A stretch of DNA of 64,000 bases, taken from contig JBICHT010000149.1 of assembly GCA_043101125.1 (NCBI GenBank), positions 62,001-126,000 on the forward strand, given 5' to 3'. The DNA is from JANSXG01 sp043101125. GTDB taxonomy: Bacteria > Planctomycetota > Phycisphaerae > Phycisphaerales > UBA1924. Shown here piece by piece: positions 44,569-52,548 of the stretch. Positions within the stretch are counted from its first letter, which is position 1. Each line of letters opens with the position of its first letter. Made by a program: the position numbers and the translations under genes. The notes under the pieces were generated by a model. The model was not told the origin of the DNA. It searched no databases and worked only from the letters and a program-made list of their open reading frames with translations.

Positions 44569-45261
44569 TTATACCCCTCGGGTTTGAGGATCCCAGATGA
44601 ACTTGTGGAGCTGGGTCTGCATCGTGACCGGCAGACCATCCTCGAGAATCCATTCCGCGAGGGCACGCATCGACAGCCCCCGCTGACCAACGATCTCCAG
44701 CCCGGATGGCTGCTCAAAGACGGCACTCATGAGCACCGCCTTCACGCGCTCATCCAGCCGGTGCTCACGGATCTTCTCTCGAGCCCATTCGTAATCCGCC
44801 CGGTCGCAGACCACAAACTTCACCTCGTCGTGCGCCTTCAGGCGATCGATGTTCGCCCAATCGTTCCGTTCAACCTCGCCCGAGCCTGGAGTCTTGAGGT
44901 CCATGATGCGCACCACCCGCGGATCGCACTTCCCGCCGGCGTCGATGTCACAGGCACCGCTGGTCTCGATCGCCACCGTCTTGCCGAGTTCACACAGCCG
45001 ATGCATGAGGTCATGCACCCTGGCCTGCAACAGCGGCTCACCGCCCGTGATCTCGACAAACGAGCACGGGTGCGAGCAGACCTCCTCCACGATCGATTCG
45101 ATCGAGCGGATCGTCCCCTCCTTGAAAGCGTACTCGGTGTCGCAGAACGAGCAGCGCAGGTGACACCCCGTCAGGCGGACAAACACACAGGGCTGTCCCG
45201 CCCTGGTGCTTTCTCCCTGAATCGAATAGAAAATCTCGTTGATCCGTAGCGTGTCCGGCAT
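44569..45261 (-). CDS. queE: 7-carboxy-7-deazaguanine synthase (radical SAM)
   Basis: A radical SAM enzyme that rearranges 6-carboxytetrahydropterin into the deazaguanine ring. 230 residues. Seen: EIFYSIQGESTRAGQPCVFV, the cluster motif CHLRCSFC, EITGGEPLLQ, and IETSGACDIDAG. The ATG at 45261 is preferred to an upstream in-frame start at 45282, because a -10 hexamer (TATACT) lies between them, 10 bases before it. Operon queE-queD; queC and queF are not in this window. Confidence 0.95.
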   Translation of the reverse strand: MPDTLRINEIFYSIQGESTRAGQPCVFVRLTGCHLRCSFCDTEYAFKEGTIRSIESIVEEVCSHPCSFVEITGGEPLLQARVHDLMHRLCELGKTVAIETSGACDIDAGGKCDPRVVRIMDLKTPGSGEVERNDWANIDRLKAHDEVKFVVCDRADYEWAREKIREHRLDERVKAVLMSAVFEQPSGLEIVGQRGLSMRALAEWILEDGLPVTMQTQLHKFIWDPQTRGV

Positions 45262-45305
45262 CGAATCGGCCAGTATAACCAACCCTTCGGGAACACTCCG
45301 CCCTC

Positions 45306-46385
45306 TCAGGACGAGGCTTCGGCCAACTTCCGCTGCAGGTGCTCCACACGAGCCTGCCCGTTCGGGTGCCCCAGCATTCGAGCCCGTGTCGCCAGATCCA
45401 CCGCCTTCTCAAGCCGACCCGCAGCATCCATCGCATCGGCGGCCATCATCATGATCTGAGCATCGGTTGGCGAGGCCTCCGCGGCACGCATGGCGGTATC
45501 TGCCGCCCGATCCTTCTGATCGAGCGCCTGAAGCGTCAAAATCACATCGTGCAGCACCGCAGCGTTGGTCAGCCGGGTGTACTCATCGATCGCCGTCAAC
45601 ACCGCAAGCGAGTCCTCCAGCCGCCCGAGCCGTCGGAGCAGCCTCGCCTCGGTGACGCGGAAGGCGTACTGGTTCGGGTCCAGATCCCGGGCTTTCCGGG
45701 CAAACTCCAAACCCTTCTCCGACCCTCCCTGCTGCAGATCGATCTCCGCGAGCATGCCATAAATAATCGGCTGCTCGGGATCCTGCTGAAGGGCGATGAG
45801 CAGCGTCGCTTGGGCATCGGCCAGCCGTTGTTGCTGCATCTGCAGCGCGCCAAGGAACACAAAGAACCGGATATCCGGCGTATCGCTCATCGCGATCGCT
45901 TTGCGGACCTCCGCCATGGCATCCTCGATCAGTCCGGCGGCCTTGGCATACCCGGCGGCGGCGTAGCGGTATTCAGGATCATCAGGGCCGATCTTATAGG
46001 CCTTCTGCATCTCCTCATACGCCTCACCCGGACGACCCTGATGCATCCGTAACTCGGCATTGAGCAGACGCAGATCCTGGCTGTTGGGTACTTTCTTCAA
46101 CGCCGCGGCAAGGATGCTGTCCGCGGCCTCGAAATTCTCTTGCAAAAAATAGGTCTCGACCGCCTGGCGAGTCCGTATCAGGTTCCGTTCCAACTCGGCC
46201 CCTGAGAGCTCCGTCGTAGTGTCCTCCACGGGCTCCTCGGTCGCGAGGCGAATGGCGAAATATCCCATCGCGGCGACGATGACGAGAGCCGGGATCAGGA
46301 TGAGCAGGGCCTTGGCCACAGTGCCGCGTCGATCACGGGTCCGCCCGAACGGAACGGTCGAATTTTGCTGAGTTGCTGAGTGCAT
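45306..46385 (-). CDS. Membrane-anchored TPR protein
   Basis: 359 residues. One membrane helix near residue 25-47 (AKALLILIPALVIVAAMGYF), then tandem TPR units to the end: AVETYFLQENFEAADSILAA, PEYRYAAAGYAKAAGLIEDA, RLADAQATLLIALQQDPEQP, EKGLEFARKARDLDPNQYAF, GRLEKAVDLATRARMLGHPN. Probably a scaffold at the inner membrane. The frame continues far upstream opposite valS, but those residues are the antisense of a conserved gene; ATG 46385 is chosen. Confidence 0.88.
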   Translation of the reverse strand: MHSATQQNSTVPFGRTRDRRGTVAKALLILIPALVIVAAMGYFAIRLATEEPVEDTTTELSGAELERNLIRTRQAVETYFLQENFEAADSILAAALKKVPNSQDLRLLNAELRMHQGRPGEAYEEMQKAYKIGPDDPEYRYAAAGYAKAAGLIEDAMAEVRKAIAMSDTPDIRFFVFLGALQMQQQRLADAQATLLIALQQDPEQPIIYGMLAEIDLQQGGSEKGLEFARKARDLDPNQYAFRVTEARLLRRLGRLEDSLAVLTAIDEYTRLTNAAVLHDVILTLQALDQKDRAADTAMRAAEASPTDAQIMMMAADAMDAAGRLEKAVDLATRARMLGHPNGQARVEHLQRKLAEASS

Positions 46386-46390
46386 ACCCA

Positions 46391-46396
46391 AGCATA
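46391..46396 (-). promoter_or_regulatory. -10-like element, probable leaderless promoter
   Basis: On the minus strand TATGCT ends 5 bases before the ATG at 46385. No ribosome site. Confidence 0.45.
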
Positions 46397-46466
46397 TCGG
46401 CTCCGATACACTGAAGGCCCCACACCCAGAACCAAACCGTACGAACACCTCCCAGCGGAGCCAGCT

Positions 46467-49400
46467 TTGTCTTCGACCGCACCCGCCACAACCGACGCCA
46501 CCGCCGAACTCCCACGCAAGTATGTGCCACCCGAGCACGAACCGAGAGTCCGCGACCTCTGGGATCGCTCTGGGGCCTTCCACGCCGATCCCAAAGCCGT
46601 GCTCGCTGGCGAGGGCAAGCCCTACTGCATCCTCATCCCCCCGCCCAATGTCACGGCCCGGCTCCACCTCGGTCACGCCCTGAACAACACCCTGCAGGAC
46701 ATCCTTGTCCGAGCCCATCGCATGAAGGGCTACGAGACGCTCTGGATGCCCGGCACCGACCACGCGGGCATCGCGACGCAGACCGTCGTGGACAAGCGTT
46801 TGCAGGCCGAGGGCCAGCCCGCGCTCAAGGACTACAAACTCCGCGAGGCCGCAGGCGAACCCGGGCGTGAAGAGTTCACCAACAAGGTTCAGGAGTGGAA
46901 GGACGAGTACGAGCAGGTCATCACCGACCAACTCAAGATGATGGGCTGCTCCTGCGATTGGGCCCGCCAGCGGTTCACGATGGATGACATCTGCGCCCGT
47001 GCCGTCCGCGAGGCCTTCTTCCAACTCTTCAAGGATGGCCTCATCTATCGCGGCAAACGCCTCGTCAACTGGGATCCGGTCACCCAAACCGCGCTCTCCG
47101 ACGACGAGGTCGAGATGGAAGAGGTAGCCGGCAACTTCTACTACCTGCATTACCCGCTGGTGGATGAGAACGGCGCGTACATCACCGTCGATGCCCTGCG
47201 CGATCGAGGCTACCCCGCCGAGCACCTGCCCGAGCCCGTCTCCCTCGACGGCACCGACAACATCGCCTGCATCACCGTCGCCACCACCCGCCCGGAGACC
47301 TACTTCGGCGACACCGGTGTGGCGATCAACCCCAAGGATCCGCGTGCCGCGGCCCTCCGTGGGCTCAAGGTCAAACTGCCGCTGGTCGGGCGCATCGTCC
47401 CGATCGTGGAAGACGACTATGTGGTCATGCCGGACTTCATCACCGGCGAAGACTCCGGCGATCCCAAGGCCCAGATGGCCACCGGCTTCCTGAAGGTCAC
47501 CCCCGCGCACGACCCCAACGACTGGGAAATCGGTCAGCGCCACGGCCTGGAGATCATCAATGTCATGGCCCCCGATGCGTCGATCTCCGATGCGCACGGC
47601 TGGACCGACATCGGCGACGCGAAGGACTTCATCGGCCTCTCGCGCGAGGACGCACGCATCGAGGTCAAGAAGCGTTTCAAGCCCCTCGGCCTGCTCGGCG
47701 AAGTCAAGCCCTACCGCCACAGCGTCGGGCACAGCTACCGCTCTCACGCCGCGATCGAGCCCTACCTGTCAGACCAGTGGTACTGCAAGGTGACGGACGA
47801 AAAACTCCGCGGCTGGGCGAACGATGCGCTGGTGCCCGAGCAGCGGACGAGCGGCTCTACTTCATCTAGTGGGACGGGCAGCGGCTCCCTCCGCTTCTAC
47901 CCCGACCGCTACGCCAAGACCTACGAAACCTGGCACGACAACCTGCGCGACTGGTGCATCAGCCGCCAACTCTGGTGGGGGCACCGGATCCCGGTGTGGC
48001 ATACTCGCATGACCGTGGAACGCGGCATGTCTGCAGAAGAAGGCGACTTTGGTGCTTGCGGACTCGACCATCTCGCACGAGGCGAATACGAACATGGAGC
48101 CATTCGGATCCATGATGAAACCGGCAAGGAAGTCGATCCGAAGGTCGTACTTTCTGTGGACCAAAAGAGAGATCGCACATTCGACATATTCGTCTGTTAT
48201 GACGGCACTGATCTGAAGGATTCAGCCCGTCTTGAAAAAGCAGGCTTCACCCAAGACCCCGATGTCCTCGACACCTGGTTCTCCTCCGCCCTTTGGCCGC
48301 TCTCCACTCTGGGCTGGCCGGACTCCGAGCAGTCCGACGACACGCGCGATCTGCTCGACGCGTTCAACCCGACCTCTGTCCTCTGCACCGCGCGCGAGAT
48401 CATCACCCTCTGGGTCTCGCGTATGGTCATGTTCAACCGCTACTTCCTCTCTCCCGACGGCGGCCAGACCCCCGGACAGATCCCCTTCTCCGATGTGTTC
48501 ATCCACGCGATGATCCAGGACGGCGAGGGGCGCAAGATGAGCAAGTCCCTTGGCAACGGCGTGGACCCGCTCGACATCATCGACTCCCACGGCTCCGACG
48601 CCCTGCGCTTCACGCTCGCCAACATGGCGACCAACACGCAGGATGTCCGCATGCCCGTCGAGCGGGATGAGACGACCGGCAAGAACACCTCACCCAAGTT
48701 CGACATCGGGCGCAACTTCGTCACCAAGCTCTTCAACGCGACCAAATTCGCGCTGATGAACATCGACGAGGCCACCACCACTTCCACCGATCCGGTCAAA
48801 GCCGAATCACTCTCCGCCACCGACCGCTGGATGCTCAGCCGCCTGCGCACCACCGTCGACCGCTGCGAATCGGCGCTCGCCAACTACACCTACAGCGAGA
48901 ACGCCACCGCGCTCTACGATGTGCTTTGGCGCGACTACTGCGACTGGTACCTCGAAGCGGTCAAACCAACCGTCAAGACCAACCCGACGCAGCAGGCCAT
49001 CCTCGTCACCGCGCTCGACGCGATCGTCCGCCTGCTCCACCCGGTCTGTCCGTTCGTCACCGAGACGCTGCACCCGCACATCCAGCGAGCCAGCGCCAAG
49101 GTTGGTGAGGTCCCCGGCATCGAGCTCGGCGAGGCTGAGGAACTGCTCTGCACCACGCCGTGGCCGGACATCGCCGCCGACCTCCGCAACGATGAAGCCG
49201 AAGCCGCCTTCGAGTACCTGCGAGGCCTGACCGAGTCCGTCCGGCAGGTCCGGGCCCAGAACAAGATCGGCTTCAAGACCCCGGTCACGCTCCACGCCCC
49301 CGCGGCGGTTCTCGATCGCATCAAAGCCGGCTCCGGTCTCGTCGAGACGCTGTCCAACTCCACCCCCACCACCGATGCCCACGGCGCGGGCGCGGTCCCC

Positions 49401-49658
49401 TTCACCTACGAGGCCGAGGAACTCTTCGTTTCCGGCTTCGCCGATGGTTCTGGCGTCGACGCCGAATCCGCCAAAGCCCAGCTCGAGGAATCCAAGGCCA
49501 AACTCGCCAAGGACATTGCTGCCCTCGAAGGGCGCCTCGCGAACAAAGGCTACACCGACAAGGCCCCGGCTCACCTCGTCGAGGAAACCCGCAACCAACT
49601 CGAGCAGAAGAAGACCGAACTCGCCGCCGTCACCAAGCGTCTGGACGAACTCGGATGA
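46467..49658 (+). CDS. valS: Valyl-tRNA synthetase
   Basis: Class I synthetase charging tRNA-Val. I place the start at a TTG (46467), with GGAG six bases before it, giving 1063 residues; a GTG at 46380 would overlap the divergent TPR gene. Seen: PPPNVTARLHLGHAL (HIGH), CP1 editing segment (TTRPETYFGDTGVAINPKDP), CISRQLWWGHRIPVW, DVLDTWFSSALWPLSTLGWP, GRKMSKSLGN (KMSKS) and the C-terminal coiled coil (about 985-1060). Two oddities: a Ser/Gly/Thr-rich linker near 47850-47890 before the conserved RFYPDRY region, and a ~75-residue segment (48001-48245) replacing the usual Cys-rich zinc knuckle, with visibly lower G+C. Confidence 0.96.
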   Translation: MSSTAPATTDATAELPRKYVPPEHEPRVRDLWDRSGAFHADPKAVLAGEGKPYCILIPPPNVTARLHLGHALNNTLQDILVRAHRMKGYETLWMPGTDHAGIATQTVVDKRLQAEGQPALKDYKLREAAGEPGREEFTNKVQEWKDEYEQVITDQLKMMGCSCDWARQRFTMDDICARAVREAFFQLFKDGLIYRGKRLVNWDPVTQTALSDDEVEMEEVAGNFYYLHYPLVDENGAYITVDALRDRGYPAEHLPEPVSLDGTDNIACITVATTRPETYFGDTGVAINPKDPRAAALRGLKVKLPLVGRIVPIVEDDYVVMPDFITGEDSGDPKAQMATGFLKVTPAHDPNDWEIGQRHGLEIINVMAPDASISDAHGWTDIGDAKDFIGLSREDARIEVKKRFKPLGLLGEVKPYRHSVGHSYRSHAAIEPYLSDQWYCKVTDEKLRGWANDALVPEQRTSGSTSSSGTGSGSLRFYPDRYAKTYETWHDNLRDWCISRQLWWGHRIPVWHTRMTVERGMSAEEGDFGACGLDHLARGEYEHGAIRIHDETGKEVDPKVVLSVDQKRDRTFDIFVCYDGTDLKDSARLEKAGFTQDPDVLDTWFSSALWPLSTLGWPDSEQSDDTRDLLDAFNPTSVLCTAREIITLWVSRMVMFNRYFLSPDGGQTPGQIPFSDVFIHAMIQDGEGRKMSKSLGNGVDPLDIIDSHGSDALRFTLANMATNTQDVRMPVERDETTGKNTSPKFDIGRNFVTKLFNATKFALMNIDEATTTSTDPVKAESLSATDRWMLSRLRTTVDRCESALANYTYSENATALYDVLWRDYCDWYLEAVKPTVKTNPTQQAILVTALDAIVRLLHPVCPFVTETLHPHIQRASAKVGEVPGIELGEAEELLCTTPWPDIAADLRNDEAEAAFEYLRGLTESVRQVRAQNKIGFKTPVTLHAPAAVLDRIKAGSGLVETLSNSTPTTDAHGAGAVPFTYEAEELFVSGFADGSGVDAESAKAQLEESKAKLAKDIAALEGRLANKGYTDKAPAHLVEETRNQLEQKKTELAAVTKRLDELG

Positions 49659-50710
49659 TCGCTCGCTTCGCAATCACCGCGACCGTACTCGTCGCGTTGG
49701 GCACACTCTCCTCCTGTTCCGGTTCAGGGTCCGGCTCGGGGACGCGCGCCGTGGCGCGCGAGGCTTCGCTCGGCGCGATCGCCGTGACCGAAGGCGTCCT
49801 CGCTCGCGAGCCCTGGCAATTCGGCGATGCCTCCGGCGAGGTCATCCGGACCCGCAATTACCGCATCTACACGACCGAGTCCAACCCGGTTCTCGCGGAG
49901 CGCCTGACCGGTTTCACCGAGCACGCGCTCGCGCACTACCGCACCGCGATCATCTCACTCCCCGAGCCCCCCCAACGGCTCGATACCTACCTGATGGACA
50001 ACCGGGCCCAATACGAGGGCGTCACCCGACGCCTGCTGCCCGATCAGGCCGAGACCATCCTGAAGATCGCCCGTGGCGGCTTCGCGTCACGCGGCATCGG
50101 CGTCTACTACGACATCGGCCTCTACGACACGCTCGCCATCGCCGCCCACGAGGGCTGGCATCAGTACATCCAGCGCACCTTCGCGAACCCGCTGCCCGTC
50201 TACCTCGATGAGGGACTCGCGACCTACATGGAGGGCCACTCCTGGGTCGTCGGCCCACGGGTCACCACACCGATCTTTCGCCCGTGGGGCAACATCGAGC
50301 GCTTCGACCAACTCCGCTCGGCGGTCAGCAACGGACGAACAGTCACGCTCCAGACCCTGACCAACAACCGCCCCCAGGAACTCATCCAAACCGTCGGCTC
50401 CGGCACGCTCGACTATTACGCTCAGGTCTGGGCTCTCACGCATTTTCTGAACACGCCGGAGCACCGTGCCTCACTTGGTTTGCTCCTGCAGGAGGCCGCC
50501 AACGGCAAGATGCGATCCCGTCTCATGGATCGCTACGGGCGACGCGAAGCCACCGCCCTGCTCACGCGGCGTATCGGCTCGGAGATCCTCGAGCTCTACT
50601 TCATGGAAGACATCGAGGAACTCGACCGCCAGTACCAGGACTACATGGTGAAACTCGCGGGCGTCGGCTCACGCGACGCCATCGCCGCCGGTCGCTCGCC
50701 GTTTGAGTAA
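49655..50710 (+). CDS. Lipoprotein with HExxH metallopeptidase-type motif
   Basis: 351 residues, overlapping valS by 4 bases (ATGA). The N-terminus is a lipoprotein signal with lipobox LSSC at about residues 18-21. A HEGWHQY zinc-type motif near residue 167 is followed by LDEGLATYMEG about 20 residues later, the Glu-helix arrangement of gluzincins. The conserved frame resembles DUF1570-like planctomycete proteins. Likely a periplasmic-face protease or a relic of one; substrate unknown. It converges on an MFS transporter through a palindromic repeat. Confidence 0.82.
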   Translation: MIARFAITATVLVALGTLSSCSGSGSGSGTRAVAREASLGAIAVTEGVLAREPWQFGDASGEVIRTRNYRIYTTESNPVLAERLTGFTEHALAHYRTAIISLPEPPQRLDTYLMDNRAQYEGVTRRLLPDQAETILKIARGGFASRGIGVYYDIGLYDTLAIAAHEGWHQYIQRTFANPLPVYLDEGLATYMEGHSWVVGPRVTTPIFRPWGNIERFDQLRSAVSNGRTVTLQTLTNNRPQELIQTVGSGTLDYYAQVWALTHFLNTPEHRASLGLLLQEAANGKMRSRLMDRYGRREATALLTRRIGSEILELYFMEDIEELDRQYQDYMVKLAGVGSRDAIAAGRSPFE

Positions 50711-50720
50711 TCGCTCTGGC

Positions 50721-50783
50721 GGGACGGGCATCCTGCCGGTCTTCTTTGGTTGGACTACTGGACGGGCAGGATGCCCGTTCCAC
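50721..50783. repeat. Palindromic 'TGILPV'-type repeat between convergent genes
   Basis: Left arm GGGACGGGCATCCTGCC and right arm GGCAGGATGCCCGTTCC are inverted copies (one mismatch) around about 25 bases. The right arm contains an inner palindrome ACGGGCA-GGA-TGCCCGT. Read on the minus strand it encodes GGTGILPV, a peptide recurrent in planctomycete and verrucomicrobial gene ends. It overlaps the last codons of the MFS gene and may serve as terminator for both genes. Confidence 0.8.
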
Positions 50784-51930
50784 CATCGAACAGCCCGAAC
50801 ATCTCCGCCGCCACGAGCGCCATGACCGGCCCCGCGGTGTATCCCAGCCCGATCATGCCCTCGTGCTTGCCACCGCTCTCGACCGCCGCGGGCCCGGCCT
50901 CCATCGCGTAATACAACGCCGCAGCGTACACCGCGCCGATCCCCGCACCCAGAAACGCGAGGCCGATTCCCATCCACAGCAGCCCGTTGAAGTTGTTGGA
51001 CAGGTCCGCCGCGACCGGTGCAAGCGCGCACACGACAAACCCCGCCAGCATCAGCCCGCACGCCCAACACGCGGTCCGCCAGCGCCCGTGCCAGCCGTGC
51101 CAGCGTTCGAGCAGAACGAACATGCCCAGACGCGAGGCCATCCAGATCGAGGCGAACGGAGTCTTCTCCCCCTCCGACAAGCCCATCTCGCCGAGCAGGT
51201 GTGGCAGCAGCGGCGTCAGCGCCGAGTGCAGCGCGTAACTGCCCAGCAACGACACCCGGAACACCCGCAGCAGTTTGATCGCTCGCTGCGGATCGATCTC
51301 GTGCTCAACCTCGGCCATCTCGGCATGCGGCGCGGGCTCGCGAGGGAACCACGCCAGCAGCCCGGCCGTCGCGAACATCGCTACACCGAGCAGGCCGAGG
51401 ATGACCCGCGGCTGCGTCTCCATGAACCCTGCCATGCCCCACATCGCCAGCACGATCGCCGAGGCCCAGACGATGTTGAACCGCCCGGTGATCGAGCGCA
51501 TCGCCTTGCCCCTGCGACCACCCGACAGGTACGCCTCGACCAGCGGCCACATCAGCCCCTGCAGCGTGATGAAGATCCCCGCGAACACCCAGATGGCCCA
51601 CACCGCCGGTGTGAACGCCGGGATCATCGCCGACCCGCCCATGCCGATGCACACCGCCGCGAGCACCGCGCGCCGAGACAGGCCGGGCTTCGCATCGATC
51701 AGCCGCGTCACCAGCGGCCCGGCGACCAGCGCGGAGATCGCGTAGATCAGCCCCAGCCCCGCGCCGAGGACCAGGTTGCTCTCTTCTTCGAAGTCGTACG
51801 CCGCCTCGGTGATGAAGAACACGCCGCTCCAGCCGACCGCTGTGCCGATGCTCCCCAGCCAGGTGACCGCGAGCACCGCCCACGCCGGGGCGACCACACG
51901 CTGCACCACTGACCCGCTCCTGTCACTCAT
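50755..51930 (-). CDS. Major facilitator superfamily transporter
   Basis: 391 residues with about 11-12 hydrophobic helices (VVAPAWAVLAVTWLGSIGTA; LVLGAGLGLIYAISALVAG; WAIWVFAGIFITLQGLMWPL; FNGLLWMGIGLAFLGAGIG). The loop after helix 4 reads YLSGGRRGKAMRSITGRFN and helix 5 follows, as in MFS sugar/drug proteins. An inner-membrane carrier of unknown substrate. Start ATG 51930 is the first Met before helix 1; the upstream extension is unconserved-looking. The last nine residues (GGTGILPVQ) come from the palindromic repeat. Confidence 0.85.
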   Translation of the reverse strand: MSDRSGSVVQRVVAPAWAVLAVTWLGSIGTAVGWSGVFFITEAAYDFEEESNLVLGAGLGLIYAISALVAGPLVTRLIDAKPGLSRRAVLAAVCIGMGGSAMIPAFTPAVWAIWVFAGIFITLQGLMWPLVEAYLSGGRRGKAMRSITGRFNIVWASAIVLAMWGMAGFMETQPRVILGLLGVAMFATAGLLAWFPREPAPHAEMAEVEHEIDPQRAIKLLRVFRVSLLGSYALHSALTPLLPHLLGEMGLSEGEKTPFASIWMASRLGMFVLLERWHGWHGRWRTACWACGLMLAGFVVCALAPVAADLSNNFNGLLWMGIGLAFLGAGIGAVYAAALYYAMEAGPAAVESGGKHEGMIGLGYTAGPVMALVAAEMFGLFDGGTGILPVQ

Positions 51931-52046
51931 TGGCTTCAATCGCTCGCTCCTGCCGGACAAACCGGCCTTAGCGCGGCAGGATACCGCCCCGAATCCATCG
52001 CAGCATTGCCTCGGGCCGACAAACGGCGTATCCTTGCAGAACAAAC

Positions 52047-52120
52047 GCGCCCGTAGCTCAATTGGATAGAGCGCTGCCCTCCGAAGGCAGAGGTTGCAGG
52101 TTCGACCCCCGCCGGGCGTA
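52047..52120 (+). tRNA. tRNA-Arg (CCG)
   Basis: 74-base cloverleaf: acceptor GCGCCCG/CGGGCGT (one G-T), D arm GCTC/GAGC, anticodon stem CTGCC/GGCAG with loop CTCCGAA, T arm GCAGG-TTCGACC-CCCGC. The T stem has an A98:C110 mismatch (window positions 52098 and 52110). CCA not encoded. A terminator hairpin follows. Confidence 0.93.
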
Positions 52121-52134
52121 TTGCCGAAACGAAA

Positions 52135-52168
52135 GCGACCCCCCCAACCGGTGGGGTCGCGTCGGTTT
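52135..52168 (+). terminator. Terminator after tRNA-Arg
   Basis: GCGACCCC (52135-52142) pairs with GGGGTCGC (52153-52160), followed by GTCGGTTTT. Confidence 0.75.
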
Positions 52169-52199
52169 TGGGTTGCTTGAATTCAGCCCCGAGCAGCCC

Positions 52200-52505
52200 T
52201 CACTCCCCCAACTGCTCCTTGCCCGGCAGCGAACTCGGCCCTGAACCAACGACCTTCTCGTAGCCGTTGCCGCCCTTCACATACTTCGTGAACCCCATCT
52301 TCTCCAGACTGGAGTCGCTGGTGAGGCGTTTGTCGCGCGCGGTCGAGTGCTGGCCGCCGATCATCGGGGGCTGGATGATCCGCTGCACCGGCTCTCCGGT
52401 CTCGGGGTGTTTCTTGAGCGCATCGTCCTTCATGGACTGCACCACCTCGAAGACCTCGCCCTCGGAACCGTCGTCCGTGATCACCTGGTAGACATACACC
52501 GGCAT
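52200..52505 (-). CDS. FmdB-like protein lacking the zinc-ribbon cysteines
   Basis: 101 residues from the ATG at 52505 (GGAGGACGAAGC before it decides the start). MPVYVYQVITDDG, then FEVVQSMKDDALKKHPETGE and PVQRIIQPP follow the plan of FmdB-family proteins (MPIYEYRC..CG..FE..QSM.D..L..CP.CG..V.R.I), but all four Cys are replaced. A Lys/Gly-rich tail ends the protein. FmdB is described as a putative regulator; without Cys it cannot bind zinc in the usual way. Downstream of ftsY by 43 bases on the same strand. Confidence 0.8.
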   Translation of the reverse strand: MPVYVYQVITDDGSEGEVFEVVQSMKDDALKKHPETGEPVQRIIQPPMIGGQHSTARDKRLTSDSSLEKMGFTKYVKGGNGYEKVVGSGPSSLPGKEQLGE

Positions 52506-52548
52506 GCTTCGTCCTCCGTATCGTTGATCTCGCGACCGGCCTACATCG

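Noticed and set aside
46386..47747. Long minus-strand open frame continuing upstream of the TPR gene, opposite valS
   Set aside because: It is the complement of conserved valS codons; high G+C keeps stop codons rare in antisense frames. The real gene starts at 46385.
50746..51912. 388-codon plus-strand open frame opposite the MFS gene
   Set aside because: The peptide is Arg/His/Pro-rich with no hydrophobic pattern; the minus frame has the regular membrane helices.
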